NCBI GenBank assembly: GCA_963727635.1
Contig: CAVSHP010000024.1
Location: 124,001 to 188,000 of the forward strand
Reading direction: 5' to 3'
DNA length: 64,000 bases
Source of the DNA: SZUA-36 sp963727635
Lineage (GTDB): Bacteria > Pseudomonadota > Gammaproteobacteria > Xanthomonadales > SZUA-36
In this document: piece after piece, positions 18,003 to 27,481 of the stretch
How the letters are laid out: every line of letters begins with the position of its first letter
How positions within the stretch are numbered: the first letter of the stretch is position 1
Program-made: the position numbers and the translations under genes
Notes under the pieces: generated by a model
Seen by the model: only the letters and a program-made list of their open reading frames with translations
What the model was told of the DNA's origin: nothing
Databases searched by the model: none

Positions 18003-18891
18003 TTATTTCTTTTTCGCCCGTGGATGCGCCTTGTCGTAGACCTTGGCCAGGTGCTGAAAATCGAGGTGGGTGTATATCTGGGTGGTGGAGATATCGGCGT
18101 GACCGAGCAGTTCCTGCACCGCGCGTAAATCCCCGGACGATTCCAGCATGTGGCTGGCGAAACTGTGTCTTAGCAGATGCGGGTAAATGTTTTGCGGGAT
18201 ACCCTGGCGTTTTGCCCAGTAGCGGATGCGCGACTGGATGGTGCGGGTGGATATTGGCGTTCCGCGTTGGCTGACAAAGACGTGGGGCTGCTCGAACGAG
18301 GCAAACGCTCCGCGGTTCTTGCGCCATTCAAGCAACGCCTGAGATGCCATGCGACCGACCGGCACCATGCGGGTGCGGTTGCCTTTACCGGTAACCGTCA
18401 CCATGCCCGAGCCAAGATCGAGCTGTTCCCAGCGCAGGCCGGCGAGTTCTGACAGACGCAGGCCGGATGAGTAAAACAGCTCCATGATGGCCTTGTCGCG
18501 GAACGCGAGTGGTGTGTCACAGGGTATTTCGAGTAATTGACCGATGCTGTCGGCGTCCAGCGTAGCCGGCAGGTGACGCGGACTCTTGGGCGCCCTCACA
18601 GGTGTTGCCGGGTTGTGTTCCGCCAGACCTTCACGCAGCATCCAGCGGAACAGGCTGCGCATGGCGGACAAGCATACGTTGCAGCGATTTACCGCCCAGA
18701 CCCTGCCGGTGTCTGTGTGCAATAAAGGCGCGGATATGGTGTTGGGTGATCTGTGTTGGTTGCGCTATGTCTTCTGTTACCAGGAACTTGAGCAATTGGT
18801 CAAGGTCGCGCCGGTAAGCTGAAAGGGTGCGCGCGGACAGGCCGCGTTCGTTTTCCAGGTAGGCAAAAAAGTTGTTAACGTGTGTCTGCAT
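18003..18891 (-). CDS. xerC: XerC: tyrosine site-specific recombinase (frameshifted)
   Basis: A tyrosine recombinase of about 296 residues that resolves chromosome dimers at dif with XerD. The N-terminal SAM-like domain (NNFFAYLENERGLSARTL) is in one frame; from about 18660-18680 the rest continues in another. Catalytic residues are all present: R in SSGLRLSELAG, K in VTGKGNRTRMVP, H-x2-R in PHLLRHSFASH, H in LLGHADISTT and the tyrosine in QIYTHLDF. The order lptM-dapF-DUF484-xerC matches the E. coli yifL-dapF-yigA-xerC locus. One apparent indel breaks an otherwise complete gene. Confidence 0.9.
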
Positions 18892-18993
18892 ACCCACTCA
18901 GCTTACACCAGCATCAGGACGCTGGAGAAATGGCGGATATTGTTGATAACGCAGCAGGGCTGGAGGAATACCTGACTGGCCCTGCAATGATCA

Positions 18994-19686
18994 TTATGCT
19001 GATTTGCGTTGTTTTGCAGGCGCTTCGAGTGCCAGGCGTGCGGTGACAACATTGGCCAGCAGATCGAGGAACAGGGTGCCCATGCCGGGGTAAAAACGCG
19101 CCGGGTCGCTACTGCCGATGGCCAGCATGCCATCCTGACCCATCGGAACCAACACCATGGATTGCACCCACAGGGCGCGGGCGCCGAACAGGTAATCCCG
19201 TTTGTTGCGGTTCAGGCGGCCGCAGATCGTGTGACCTTTGTCCAGGTGCTCCTGGAACTGCTGTATTTCGGGATCGTCGCGACGGGCGCGATACAGGGGC
19301 GTTTTCGGCCCGGCTTCAATTTTCAGATCGAAAAGGGTGATATTGAGGATATCGGCCTTGAATTCGTTCAACAGGGCCTCGCTCAGCGAATCGAAGAACG
19401 ACGGCAGATCACCCATCGACATCAATTCCAGTGTCATCCGGTGTAACCGGGACATGAGTTTTTCATTATCCGAGGCGATTTGTATCAGCTGGTTATGCTG
19501 TTGTTCGAGTGCTTCGTTCTGTTGGCGAAGGTATTGCACCTGCCTTTCGATTAACGAAATCGCCGGTCCGCTGGAGTGGCTCAACTCCAGATGTTTGAGC
19601 AGCGCGGGCTGGCGTTCCAGGAAATCAGGGTTTTGCCGCAGATACCTGGAAACGATGTCTTCGACTGACCTGTTGTCATCACTCAT
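18994..19686 (-). CDS. DUF484 (YigA-like) family protein
   Basis: A 230-residue DUF484 protein: an N-terminal helical part (VEDIVSRYLRQNPDFLERQP), a coiled-coil segment (ISLIERQVQYLRQQNEALEQQHNQL, shown in part) and a GAF-like C-terminal domain (MLAIGSSDPARFYPGMG). The family is found between dapF and xerC across gammaproteobacteria; its biochemical role is not established. The start ATG overlaps the dapF stop by four bases (19683-19686), so the two are probably co-translated. Confidence 0.88.
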   Translation of the reverse strand: MSDDNRSVEDIVSRYLRQNPDFLERQPALLKHLELSHSSGPAISLIERQVQYLRQQNEALEQQHNQLIQIASDNEKLMSRLHRMTLELMSMGDLPSFFDSLSEALLNEFKADILNITLFDLKIEAGPKTPLYRARRDDPEIQQFQEHLDKGHTICGRLNRNKRDYLFGARALWVQSMVLVPMGQDGMLAIGSSDPARFYPGMGTLFLDLLANVVTARLALEAPAKQRKSA

Positions 19687-20516
19687 TCAAATTTCCCTTT
19701 GTAAACGTGTGTTGCAGGCCCCGTCATAATGACGGAATCTATCCCCCCCGTCCACGTTATTATAAGACCTCCACCTCTCTGGGTCACGTTTACCGTTTCA
19801 TCAACCAGATCGGCCCGGCGCAAAATGCTCATTGCGGCGCAGGATCCGGAACCGCAGGCGCTGGTCTCGCCGGCGCCGCCACGCTCAAACACACGCAGGC
19901 GAATATGGCCGCGATCCACGATTTCGGCAAAGCCAGCATTGCAGCCCTGCGGGAAGACGGGGTGCCTGCCGATGACAGGGCCTAGACCCGCTACATCCGC
20001 GGTTTCGATATCTTCGACCACCATCAGGGCGTGGGGATTACCCATCGAAACCGCTCCAAGCGTGTAATGTTGCCGGTCAATTTCCAGCTGGTACCAGCCA
20101 TTGACCGGTTTCAGCAGGATGGGAACCCGTTGTGAAGCAAAAACAGGTGCCCCCATATCAACCCTTACCATCCCGTTGGCCAGGCATTCCATCTTTATCA
20201 CGCCGGCAGGCCCCTCCAGTTCAAACGGGCCGGCGGGTGTGTCGCCGTTCATCTGCAGGTAACGGCCCAGGCAGCGCACGCCGTTGCCACATTGCTCGGC
20301 GCGGGTTCCATCCGCATTCCAGATTTCAAACGCTGCGAGGTGCCGCTTATCTGACGGCTGACGCAGCACCATGATCTGGTCGCAGCCAACGCCCGTGTGG
20401 CGGTTCGAAAGGTTGCGCGCGAGCTTGTCGTCGAGGGGCACGTCCTGCTGACGCAAATCCAGCACGACGAAGTCATTACCCAGCCCATGCATTTTGTGAA
20501 ACGTGAAGGGTATCAT
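19683..20516 (-). CDS. dapF: DapF: diaminopimelate epimerase
   Basis: A 277-residue epimerase converting LL- to meso-diaminopimelate for lysine and peptidoglycan synthesis. The two catalytic cysteines are C76 in AEQCGNGVRCLGR and C221 in ETSACGSGSCAA. The opening MHGLGNDFVVLD is also canonical. It overlaps lptM upstream and DUF484 downstream by four bases each (ATGA), indicating one operon. Confidence 0.97.
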   Translation of the reverse strand: MIPFTFHKMHGLGNDFVVLDLRQQDVPLDDKLARNLSNRHTGVGCDQIMVLRQPSDKRHLAAFEIWNADGTRAEQCGNGVRCLGRYLQMNGDTPAGPFELEGPAGVIKMECLANGMVRVDMGAPVFASQRVPILLKPVNGWYQLEIDRQHYTLGAVSMGNPHALMVVEDIETADVAGLGPVIGRHPVFPQGCNAGFAEIVDRGHIRLRVFERGGAGETSACGSGSCAAMSILRRADLVDETVNVTQRGGGLIITWTGGIDSVIMTGPATHVYKGKFE

Positions 20517-20707
20517 TGACGGTTTGCCGGTGGCTTGCCGGTGTCGCTCTCTTTCTCCTTTTTCCTGGCCTTTTCAGCATCCTTGTCCGGCGCCGCCTGT
20601 CCGCTCGCGGGTTTTTCTTCCGGCAGGTAAAGTGGTCCCTTGAGACCGCAGGCCCCCAGTAAAGTAATGCAGATCAAAAAAAGTAAAGTGGTTTTCAAAG
20701 TTTGCAT
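20513..20707 (-). CDS. lptM: LptM/YifL-type small lipoprotein
   Basis: A 64-residue lipoprotein. The signal sequence ends in LLGAC with the cysteine acylated, followed by the family hallmark GLKGPLYLPEEKP. The tail is short, charged and disordered (EKARKKEKESD). LptM binds the LptDE translocon and assists its oxidative maturation in the outer membrane. Its position just ahead of dapF, with a four-base overlap, is the usual one. Confidence 0.9.
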   Translation of the reverse strand: MQTLKTTLLFLICITLLGACGLKGPLYLPEEKPASGQAAPDKDAEKARKKEKESDTGKPPANRQ

Positions 20708-20749
20708 CGGTGCGCAAATCCCGGCTGATTGACTGCTACACTATACGCC

Positions 20750-21451
20750 ATGGAAAGCATCAAATCAGCACACGATAATAATGGTGGCGGCCGGCTGGAA
20801 TACGTAGAAGTCAGCACGTCAGACGATCCGGCATATTCCGTCATCTGGCTGCATGGCCTGGGCGCCGATGGTCATGATTTTGAACCCATTGTCCCGTATC
20901 TCGGCCTGTCGCCCGGAACGGCGGTCCGATTCATATTCCCGCACGCACTGATGCGCCCGGTTACCGTCAACGGCGGTGCGGTCATGCGCGCCTGGTATGA
21001 CATCATCGAGATCAGTACCAGCAGGGGTCAGGACGAAGCCGGTATTCGTCATAGCGCCGACAAGGTGCGGGACTTGATTGATCACGAGATTTCCCGTGGC
21101 ATACCGGCATCCAGGATCATACTGGCGGGCTTTTCCCAGGGTGGCGCGATGGCGCTTTACGTCGGCCTGCGGTATCCGCAACAACTGGCGGGTATCATGG
21201 TCCTGTCGGCCTACCTGCTGTTTCCCGAACGACTGCAAAGCGAGTTTTCAAAGGCCAACGCGGAGACGCCGGTGTTCGTCGGACATGGAACCCAGGACCC
21301 CGTGGTGCCATTTTTCCTGGGCCAGGCCATGCACGCAGCCCTAAAGGCGGGGTCATGGCCGGTTGAATGGCACAATTACCCCATCCCTCATTCTGTTTCA
21401 CAACCGGAGATCGAGGATATCGGGCGCTGGATGCAAGCCCGATTCAGCTGA
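20750..21451 (+). CDS. Carboxylesterase / phospholipase family (dienelactone-hydrolase-like fold)
   Basis: A 233-residue alpha/beta hydrolase close to bacterial carboxylesterase EstB and eukaryotic acyl-protein thioesterases. Motifs: VIWLHGLGADGHDF, the nucleophile elbow AGFSQGGAMAL, the acid in GTQDPVVPF and the histidine in YPIPHSV. No signal peptide, so cytoplasmic. It would hydrolyse short-chain esters; physiological substrate unknown. I use the ATG at 20750 because homology starts shortly after it. It is divergent from lptM, with 42 bp between starts. Confidence 0.88.
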   Translation: MESIKSAHDNNGGGRLEYVEVSTSDDPAYSVIWLHGLGADGHDFEPIVPYLGLSPGTAVRFIFPHALMRPVTVNGGAVMRAWYDIIEISTSRGQDEAGIRHSADKVRDLIDHEISRGIPASRIILAGFSQGGAMALYVGLRYPQQLAGIMVLSAYLLFPERLQSEFSKANAETPVFVGHGTQDPVVPFFLGQAMHAALKAGSWPVEWHNYPIPHSVSQPEIEDIGRWMQARFS

Positions 21452-21485
21452 CCAGCTTACCCATGGTTCGACGACGCAAACATTT

Positions 21486-22544
21486 ATGCAGACGGTGAAT
21501 GGCAAGCAGGATAAAAGCAGTTCGAGCGGTGTGTATCCGCCTTCTTTCTGCCGCTGGCGTTTGCTGCTGGTGGTCGTGGCCATGACCCAGGTCTCGGTGT
21601 TGCTTATGGGCGTCGGCGCCTTGCGCGAATTCAACCTGCTGTGGCTGGGTGCCGTAACACTGTACGCGCAGTCGCTGGCGCTGGTTACGGCACTTGGTGT
21701 GTGTAGCAGCCAGGCCTGGCTTGGCCGGCTTTCGGCGCGTGGTGCGTGGCTGGGGAGTTGGCTTACAGCGGTGATAGTGGCGCTGGGATTTAGCTATTTC
21801 GCAGGTATCATCGGTACGGTGCTTGGGGCCGGACCGGGCCGGCAGAACTTTGCAATATTTGTCTGGCAAAGCGTATTGAGTGTGGCCCTGGTCGGCGCGG
21901 CGCTTTTGCGTTACCTGTTCATACGCGCCCAGTGGCGGGCGCAGGTGCTGGCGCAGTCGGAAGCCCGGGTTCAGGCTTTGCAGGCCAGGATCCGTCCGCA
22001 CTTTCTGTTCAACAGTCTCAATACCATTGCCAGTCTCATACCCGAAGAACCGGTTGGCGCAGAACGCGCCATCGAGGACCTGGCCGATTTGTTTCGTGGC
22101 AGTATGCGCCGCGCGGACAGCCTGATCAGCCTGTCGGAGGAACTGGACCTGGCCAGGCGATACCTGATGATGGAGCAACGCCGGCTCGGCGACCGCTTGC
22201 GGATCGAGTGGCGGGTCAGCGAGCTGCGGGAAGGCGCGTCGGTTTTGCCGTTGATCCTGCAGCCGTTATTGGAAAACGCCGTTACACATGGTATTCAGCC
22301 GCGTGCTGACGGTGGTGAAGTGAGGGTTTACGGACTTACTGAAAAAGACAATATCGTCATCACCATTTCCAACCCGCTTGGGCCTCCCGCGCGTGGCGCC
22401 GGGGGCCACGGTATGGCCCTGGCCAATATTCGCGAGAGGCTGGAGCTGGCTTTCGGAGCCAACGCCAGCCTGATTACCCACCAGAATGATCAACAGTACT
22501 TTGCCGTACTAAGTCTGCCTTATGTTAAGAATACTCATAGTTGA
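21486..22544 (+). CDS. algZ: AlgZ/FimS-type sensor histidine kinase (LytS family)
   Basis: A 352-residue membrane sensor. Four hydrophobic helices (about 25-140) precede the His_kinase domain, whose phosphoacceptor lies in ARIRPHFLFNSLNTIASL; the ATPase part has LPLILQPLLENAVTHGI and GHGMALANIRERL. This is the unorthodox LytS/AlgZ family. It is followed, with a 23-bp overlap, by the LytTR-type regulator algR, then hemC, the arrangement known in Pseudomonas, where the pair controls exopolysaccharide, twitching and virulence. Confidence 0.9.
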   Translation: MQTVNGKQDKSSSSGVYPPSFCRWRLLLVVVAMTQVSVLLMGVGALREFNLLWLGAVTLYAQSLALVTALGVCSSQAWLGRLSARGAWLGSWLTAVIVALGFSYFAGIIGTVLGAGPGRQNFAIFVWQSVLSVALVGAALLRYLFIRAQWRAQVLAQSEARVQALQARIRPHFLFNSLNTIASLIPEEPVGAERAIEDLADLFRGSMRRADSLISLSEELDLARRYLMMEQRRLGDRLRIEWRVSELREGASVLPLILQPLLENAVTHGIQPRADGGEVRVYGLTEKDNIVITISNPLGPPARGAGGHGMALANIRERLELAFGANASLITHQNDQQYFAVLSLPYVKNTHS

Positions 22545-23238
22545 TGACGAAGCGCCGGCCCGCAACCGCCTGCGCCGGATGCTGGCGGGTGTGCCGGCCG
22601 TGTACGTGGCCGGTGAGGCATCAACAGGTCAGGAGGCCATGCGGCTGATCCCGCTGAAAAAGCCTGACGTTTTATTGCTGGATATCTCGATGCCCGGACT
22701 GGATGGCATGACAATGGCACAGATGCTGCAAAGCGCCGGTCATGCGCCGGCGATCATCTTTTGCACCGCGTGGTCAGACCAGGCCGTGGAGGCATTTGAA
22801 TGTGAAGCGGTTGATTATCTCGTCAAACCCGTTCGTGCTGAACGCCTCGAGCGCGCACTGGACAAGGCCAGACGCTTTCTCAGCAAGACGGACAGCGATA
22901 CGAGTGGTGCTTTTCTCCGTTCCACGCTGGGTGGCAAGGTAAGCTTATTGCCCATGGATGATGTGATTTATCTCGGCGCCGAGGATAAATACACCACGGC
23001 CGTGCACCTGAAGGGGAAAATGGTGATCAACCAGTCCCTGCTCGAACTTGAAAACGAACATGGAGATATCCTGGTGCGCGCGCACCGCGGCGCACTGGTG
23101 ATTAAAAAACGTATCCGCGGACTGGAAAAAACCTCTGATGGGCGCCACTTCCTTAGACTGGATGGTTGCGAGGACCGTCCACAGGTGAGCCGTCGCAATC
23201 TCCCTGCCATAAGAAAACTCATACGGGAACTGACATGA
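22522..23238 (+). CDS. algR: AlgR-type LytTR response regulator
   Basis: A 238-residue response regulator. The receiver has acidic DDE at the N-terminus, the phosphoacceptor aspartate in VLLLDISMPGLDGM and the lysine in YLVKPVRAERL. The C-terminal LytTR DNA-binding domain is visible as DDVIYLGAEDKYTTAV and VRAHRGALVIKKRI. It overlaps algZ (23 bp) and hemC (4 bp, ATGA at 23235-23238), so regulator and porphyrin synthesis genes appear co-transcribed. Confidence 0.93.
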   Translation: MLRILIVDDEAPARNRLRRMLAGVPAVYVAGEASTGQEAMRLIPLKKPDVLLLDISMPGLDGMTMAQMLQSAGHAPAIIFCTAWSDQAVEAFECEAVDYLVKPVRAERLERALDKARRFLSKTDSDTSGAFLRSTLGGKVSLLPMDDVIYLGAEDKYTTAVHLKGKMVINQSLLELENEHGDILVRAHRGALVIKKRIRGLEKTSDGRHFLRLDGCEDRPQVSRRNLPAIRKLIRELT

Positions 23239-24153
23239 AAAAAATCTTAAGAATAGCAACACGCAAGAGCGCCCTGGCCCTGTGGCAGGCCAATCATGTG
23301 AAGGCGTTGTTACACGAAGCGCATCCGGGTATCGAAATCAAACTGGTGAAAATCGTCACGGAAGGTGATCGTGTCCTCGACCGGCCATTGGCGGAGATCG
23401 GTGGCAAGGGATTATTCCTGAAAGAGCTTGAGCGGGCAATGCTCGACGGTGAAGCCGATCTGGCTGTGCATTCAATGAAGGACGTACCGGCCAGCATGGA
23501 GGAAGGACTGGTGCTCGACGCGGTGCTGCCGAGAGCCAATCCTTATGATGCCCTGGTAAGCCGTGAGGGCAAGTTGCTGGCCGATCTGCCCGCCGGCAGC
23601 TGCATCGGCACCTCGAGTCTGCGGCGCAAGTCGCAACTGCTTGCCCTCAGACCTGACCTCCAGGTCGCCGATTTGCGTGGAAATGTAGACACGCGCCTGA
23701 GGAAACTGGACGAAGGTCAATACGATGCGATCATCCTGGCCTGTGCGGGTCTGCAGCGTCTCGGCCTGGGTGAGCGTATCACCGAGACACTGCAGCCGCC
23801 CGACTGGTTGCCGGCATCGACACAGGGGATCATCGGTCTGCAATGCCGCGGGGACGATGGCGATACGCGTGCCCTGATCGCACCCCTGGCGGATACCGAT
23901 ACGATGGTCATCGCCAGCGCGGAAAGGGCGGTGGCACGTGTGCTGCAGGCAACCTGCCAGGTGCCCCTGGCGGTGCACGCAGTACTCGACGGCGGCAACG
24001 TCCGCCTGAAATCAGTGGTGGGTACAGTTCGACGGCAGGGAATCCATCCGCGCCGCGGGTGAAGCACCTGCCAGTGACGCGGTTGCCCTCGGCGAGCGGG
24101 TGGCGGCCGAACTCCTGAAAAACGGCGCCGGCAAGATTATTGCGGGCATTTAA
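23235..24153 (+). CDS. hemC: HemC: porphobilinogen deaminase (frameshifted near C-terminus)
   Basis: Hydroxymethylbilane synthase of about 306 residues, polymerising four porphobilinogens in haem synthesis. Conserved blocks: RIATRKSALALWQAN, GGKGLFLKELE, VHSMKDVP, GTSSLRRKSQL, DLRGNVDTRL, and Cys241 in LQATCQVPL, the attachment site of the dipyrromethane cofactor. One surplus base at about 24027 shifts the frame; after it the expected tail (FDGRESIRAAGEAPA...AGKIIAGI) runs to a stop at 24153. The enzyme is essential in most bacteria, so an assembly error is far likelier than a pseudogene. Confidence 0.93.
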
Positions 24154-24184
24154 TGTACTGCATTGATTCCGGCAGCGCGTAGAA

Positions 24185-24941
24185 ATGACACACGTTCTTG
24201 TGACACGCCCGGAGGAGGCAGCGCAACAACTGGCCGGGCAATTGGACGCCCTCGGTTTGATACCCGTTGTCATGCCTTTTTATACCTTTACCGTTCGCAG
24301 GCCGGACGTTGATGTTAGTCTGGTCTTGTCGGAAGCAAAAACGCGCAGGCTGGCAGTTTTCACCAGCCCACGCGCCGTTGAGTTTGGAATTCCTTTTATG
24401 CCCGCGCAAGGCCAATGGGCGGGACTGCAGGTTGCCGTGGTCGGATCAGCCACACGTGCAAGCCTGGAGGCTTCGGGCGTGCCGGTTCATATACAGGCAA
24501 CATCCGGGTTCACCAGCGAAGACCTGTTAAAGTCTCCGGAATTGTCCGAAAATCCGGGTGTCGCTGTCATTTTCTGTGCACCCGAAGGTCGCGAGACCAT
24601 CGCGGAGGGTCTGCAAAGATCTGGGCTGGAAGATCATCAAGGCGATGGTCTACCAACGCGTTCCGCTTGAGCCGGACCCCGTGCAGCTTGAACGTTTGCG
24701 TAATTCTGACGACTTGATCAGCGTCTGGACCAGTATTTCGGCGCTTAAACTGGCTGAAGAATACCTGCCTCGGGACGTGTGGGGTAAAATACTGGGATCA
24801 CCGGCGCTGGTGATCTCATCCCGTATCCAGCGGCATTTGAAACAACTGGGTGCAGGTTTTGTTGAACTGGCCGATGGTCCGGGAAATCCCGAGCTACTGC
24901 GCTCGATATCGCGTTTGAACAGCCAGCAGAGATTCGGCTGA
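24185..24941 (+). CDS. hemD: HemD: uroporphyrinogen-III synthase (frameshifted)
   Basis: Cyclises hydroxymethylbilane to uroporphyrinogen III. The two lobes characteristic of HemD are recognisable: VLVTRPEEAAQQLAGQLD and FTSPRAVEFG in the first frame, then, after a shift at about 24615, LGWKIIKAMVYQRVPL, DLISVWTSISALK and SSRIQRHLKQLG in the second. The total is about 251 residues, a normal length. It follows hemC by 31 bp and precedes hemX and hemY, the usual gammaproteobacterial order. Confidence 0.9.
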
Positions 24942-25032
24942 ACCCGGAGCCAGTCTGATATAGGGTGCCAAATCGCATGGATTTGGTTAGCATCAACAGC
25001 AATCGACCTGGCAGATATGAACAGGCCTCGGC

Positions 25033-26235
25033 ATGGAAAGAAAACAATTGAACACTGAGATTGACAAGCTGACCAGCGATCCGGCAATGGACAGGCTGCT
25101 ACAGGAAAAAAGGCACGTTTCGTCCGGTAAGGCTATTGCGATACTCGCGTTGCTGGTGGCCATGGCCGCTGTCAGCGCGACCGGGTGGCAATGGTGGCAG
25201 ACGCGCTCGGCGGTTCCTGACGAGGACACGCAAAAAGAAACCATAACGCTTCTGCAGGAAACCCAACAGGACATTTCCACGTCACTTGCGTCAGTCGAGG
25301 AGCGTCTTGCGTCGGCACATTCGCCGATCGATGCCGATGAGCTGTCACGCCGGGAGGAGCGTCTCAAGAGCGTAGAAAAACAATTGGCGGGTTTGCAGGG
25401 TCAGGAGGGACAGGACCAGTCCACGATCAACGCCATGCAGGGTAGCGTGCGCTCACTGGAACAACGTATTTCCGCAACCGAAACGGGTCTCGTCAGCGTC
25501 GCCGCGGCCAGTCAGAACAGCAGCGTCGCCCTGGACCTGGCGGAAATTGATTTCCTGTTGCGCACGGCCAATGAACGTCTGCAGTTATTTTCCGACCCCG
25601 TCGCCGCGGACATGGCGCTGCAGGCGGCCGATGTTCAAATCGAGGCCCTGAATGATCCGATGTTCCTGAGCGTCCGTCAGCGCATCGCCGAAGCGCGGCA
25701 GGCCCTCGCCATGGTGCCCGTCATCGACCGTGTCGACCTGGCCGCACGGATCAGCGATTTGCAGTCAAGGATCAACGGTTTGCCATTCCGCGGTGAAGTC
25801 GAGGCTCGGGTGGTGCCGGAGTTAGCGGAAAATGCAGGCTGGTGGGAGAGTTTCAAACACACGCTTTCATCACTGGTGACGGTCAGGCGTCGTGTACCTG
25901 AAGACCAGTCGATGTTGAGTCTTACCGACAAGGATTACCTGCGCCAGGGTTTGTGGCTGCAACTCGAGTCGGCACGCCTGGCGCTGATGCGCAATGATAG
26001 CGCCGTTTACACCTCATCGCTTGAGCGGGTGGATGCTACCGTCAGGCAGTTTTTCAAGAACGGTTCTTCCGAAGTGCAGTCCATGCTGCTCGAAACGGCG
26101 GGTCTGAAACAGGTGAAAGTTGCTCCTGCAATGCCCGACATCAGCGCGCCGTGGACACAACTGCGACAGTTGCGTGACAGCCGCCGCTTGTTGCAGTCCG
26201 CAACGCCGGTAGAAAACGTGGATCCCGAGAAATGA
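25033..26235 (+). CDS. hemX: HemX-type membrane protein
   Basis: A 400-residue HemX family protein, sometimes labelled uroporphyrinogen-III C-methyltransferase although no methyltransferase motif is visible. It has one N-terminal membrane helix (AIAILALLVAMAAVSATGW), then a periplasmic coiled-coil (SVEERLASA, LEQRISATETG) and an alpha-helical domain (AEIDFLLRTANERLQLFSD). It is thought to act with HemY in organising haem enzymes, but function is not settled. It overlaps hemY by four bases. Confidence 0.9.
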   Translation: MERKQLNTEIDKLTSDPAMDRLLQEKRHVSSGKAIAILALLVAMAAVSATGWQWWQTRSAVPDEDTQKETITLLQETQQDISTSLASVEERLASAHSPIDADELSRREERLKSVEKQLAGLQGQEGQDQSTINAMQGSVRSLEQRISATETGLVSVAAASQNSSVALDLAEIDFLLRTANERLQLFSDPVAADMALQAADVQIEALNDPMFLSVRQRIAEARQALAMVPVIDRVDLAARISDLQSRINGLPFRGEVEARVVPELAENAGWWESFKHTLSSLVTVRRRVPEDQSMLSLTDKDYLRQGLWLQLESARLALMRNDSAVYTSSLERVDATVRQFFKNGSSEVQSMLLETAGLKQVKVAPAMPDISAPWTQLRQLRDSRRLLQSATPVENVDPEK

Positions 26236-27455
26236 AACGCAGTTTCCTGCTGTTATCCATCCTCGCGCTGTTGCTGCTGGCCGGCGCGCTGGCGCCGTTG
26301 CTGAAAAACGACCCGGGTCATGTCCTGATCAATTTTGGCGACTGGAGTATCGAGACCAGCGTTCTCGTACTCGTCGCGGTACTGCTGGTGTTGTGGTTCA
26401 GCGCGCAACTGGTATTGTGGTTGTGGCGCATGCCGGTCGAAGCCGCACGCAAAATGCGTGAACAAAGGGCCTTCAAACAGCTCGAAAAAGGCCTGCTCGC
26501 GCTGACCGAGGGTGATTGGAAAGCCGCCGAAAAAGCACTGGAGAAATCCGCCAGCGCACAGGGCAGGACAACCGCGCACTACCTGGCCGCCGCCCAGGCA
26601 GCCGATGGCCAGGATGCGCCTGAGCGGGCAGAACATTACCTCGAACAAGCCGACAGTGGTGGTTCCAGAAAACGTTTCCTGGTTGAGCTGACACGGGCGC
26701 GCATGCTGCTGGCCAACGGCAGCCGCGCGGCGGCCCTGCCGATTTTGCAGGACCTGTACAAGCAGCGCCGTAAACACCCGCAGGTATTGGAGCTTTTATC
26801 GCGCTGCTACAAGGAAATGGGCGACTGGGACGAATTGCAGTCCCTGGTACCCGCATTACGCAAAGCCGGCGTCCTCAACGATGAGCAGGCGCAGCAAATG
26901 CAGGAAGAGGTCGCGGTCAACAAGCTGCGCTCGGCGAAAAATTCAGAGGAGTTGCAGCTTGCCTGGAAACAACTGCCACGCGCCATGCGTCAGCATGCCG
27001 CGGTAGTCGAAGCATTCGCAATTGGCGCCGTAAAGCTTGGCCAGACAGATCTCGCCGAACCGGCACTCAATGCAAGCCTGAAATCCGAATGGAACCCGGC
27101 GTTGGTCTTGCGTTATGGCGACCCGGCCTCCGGGGACCGGATAAAGCGCATCAAGCAATGCGAGAAATGGCTGCATGAACACCCGGGTGACGCCAACCTG
27201 CACCTTGCGCTGGGCCGCTTGTGCGCCGGGGAGTCGTTGTGGGGCAAAGCCCGTGAACACATGGTCAAGAGCCTCGAACTGGAGCCCAGCAGTCTCGGCT
27301 ACGACGCTTTCGGTCAACTGCTTGAGCGCCAGGGTGAACTCGAGTCGGCCATGGCCTGTTTTCGCAACGCGCTGCGCATGAACCAGGGCCAGGCTCCAAA
27401 GCCATTGCCGGCGAGTACGGCGCGTTTGTCTTCGCCACAGGAGACTGTCGGCTAA
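26232..27455 (+). CDS. hemY: HemY: TPR-containing haem biosynthesis membrane protein
   Basis: A 407-residue HemY_N family protein. Two N-terminal membrane helices (LLLSILALLLLAGALAPLL and VLVLVAVLLVLWFSAQLVLWLW, shown in part) are followed by the conserved amphipathic segment VEAARKMREQRAFKQLEKGLLAL and a series of TPR-like helical pairs to the C-terminus. This is the proteobacterial HemY, unrelated to the Bacillus protoporphyrinogen oxidase of the same name. It shares the ATGA overlap with hemX and ends the hem operon. Confidence 0.9.
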   Translation: MKRSFLLLSILALLLLAGALAPLLKNDPGHVLINFGDWSIETSVLVLVAVLLVLWFSAQLVLWLWRMPVEAARKMREQRAFKQLEKGLLALTEGDWKAAEKALEKSASAQGRTTAHYLAAAQAADGQDAPERAEHYLEQADSGGSRKRFLVELTRARMLLANGSRAAALPILQDLYKQRRKHPQVLELLSRCYKEMGDWDELQSLVPALRKAGVLNDEQAQQMQEEVAVNKLRSAKNSEELQLAWKQLPRAMRQHAAVVEAFAIGAVKLGQTDLAEPALNASLKSEWNPALVLRYGDPASGDRIKRIKQCEKWLHEHPGDANLHLALGRLCAGESLWGKAREHMVKSLELEPSSLGYDAFGQLLERQGELESAMACFRNALRMNQGQAPKPLPASTARLSSPQETVG

Positions 27456-27481
27456 AACCGGAGGCGGGGGTCTGAGGGAAC

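Noticed and set aside
18003..18891. XerC as a phage or island integrase
   Set aside because: Its place after dapF and DUF484 is the ancestral chromosomal xerC locus, and no other mobile genes or attachment repeats are near; the adjacent tRNA-Gly is 14 kb away.
23235..24941. Programmed frameshifting in hemC and hemD
   Set aside because: No slippery heptamer or downstream pseudoknot is evident and these families are not known to use recoding; indel error fits better given ten other shifts.
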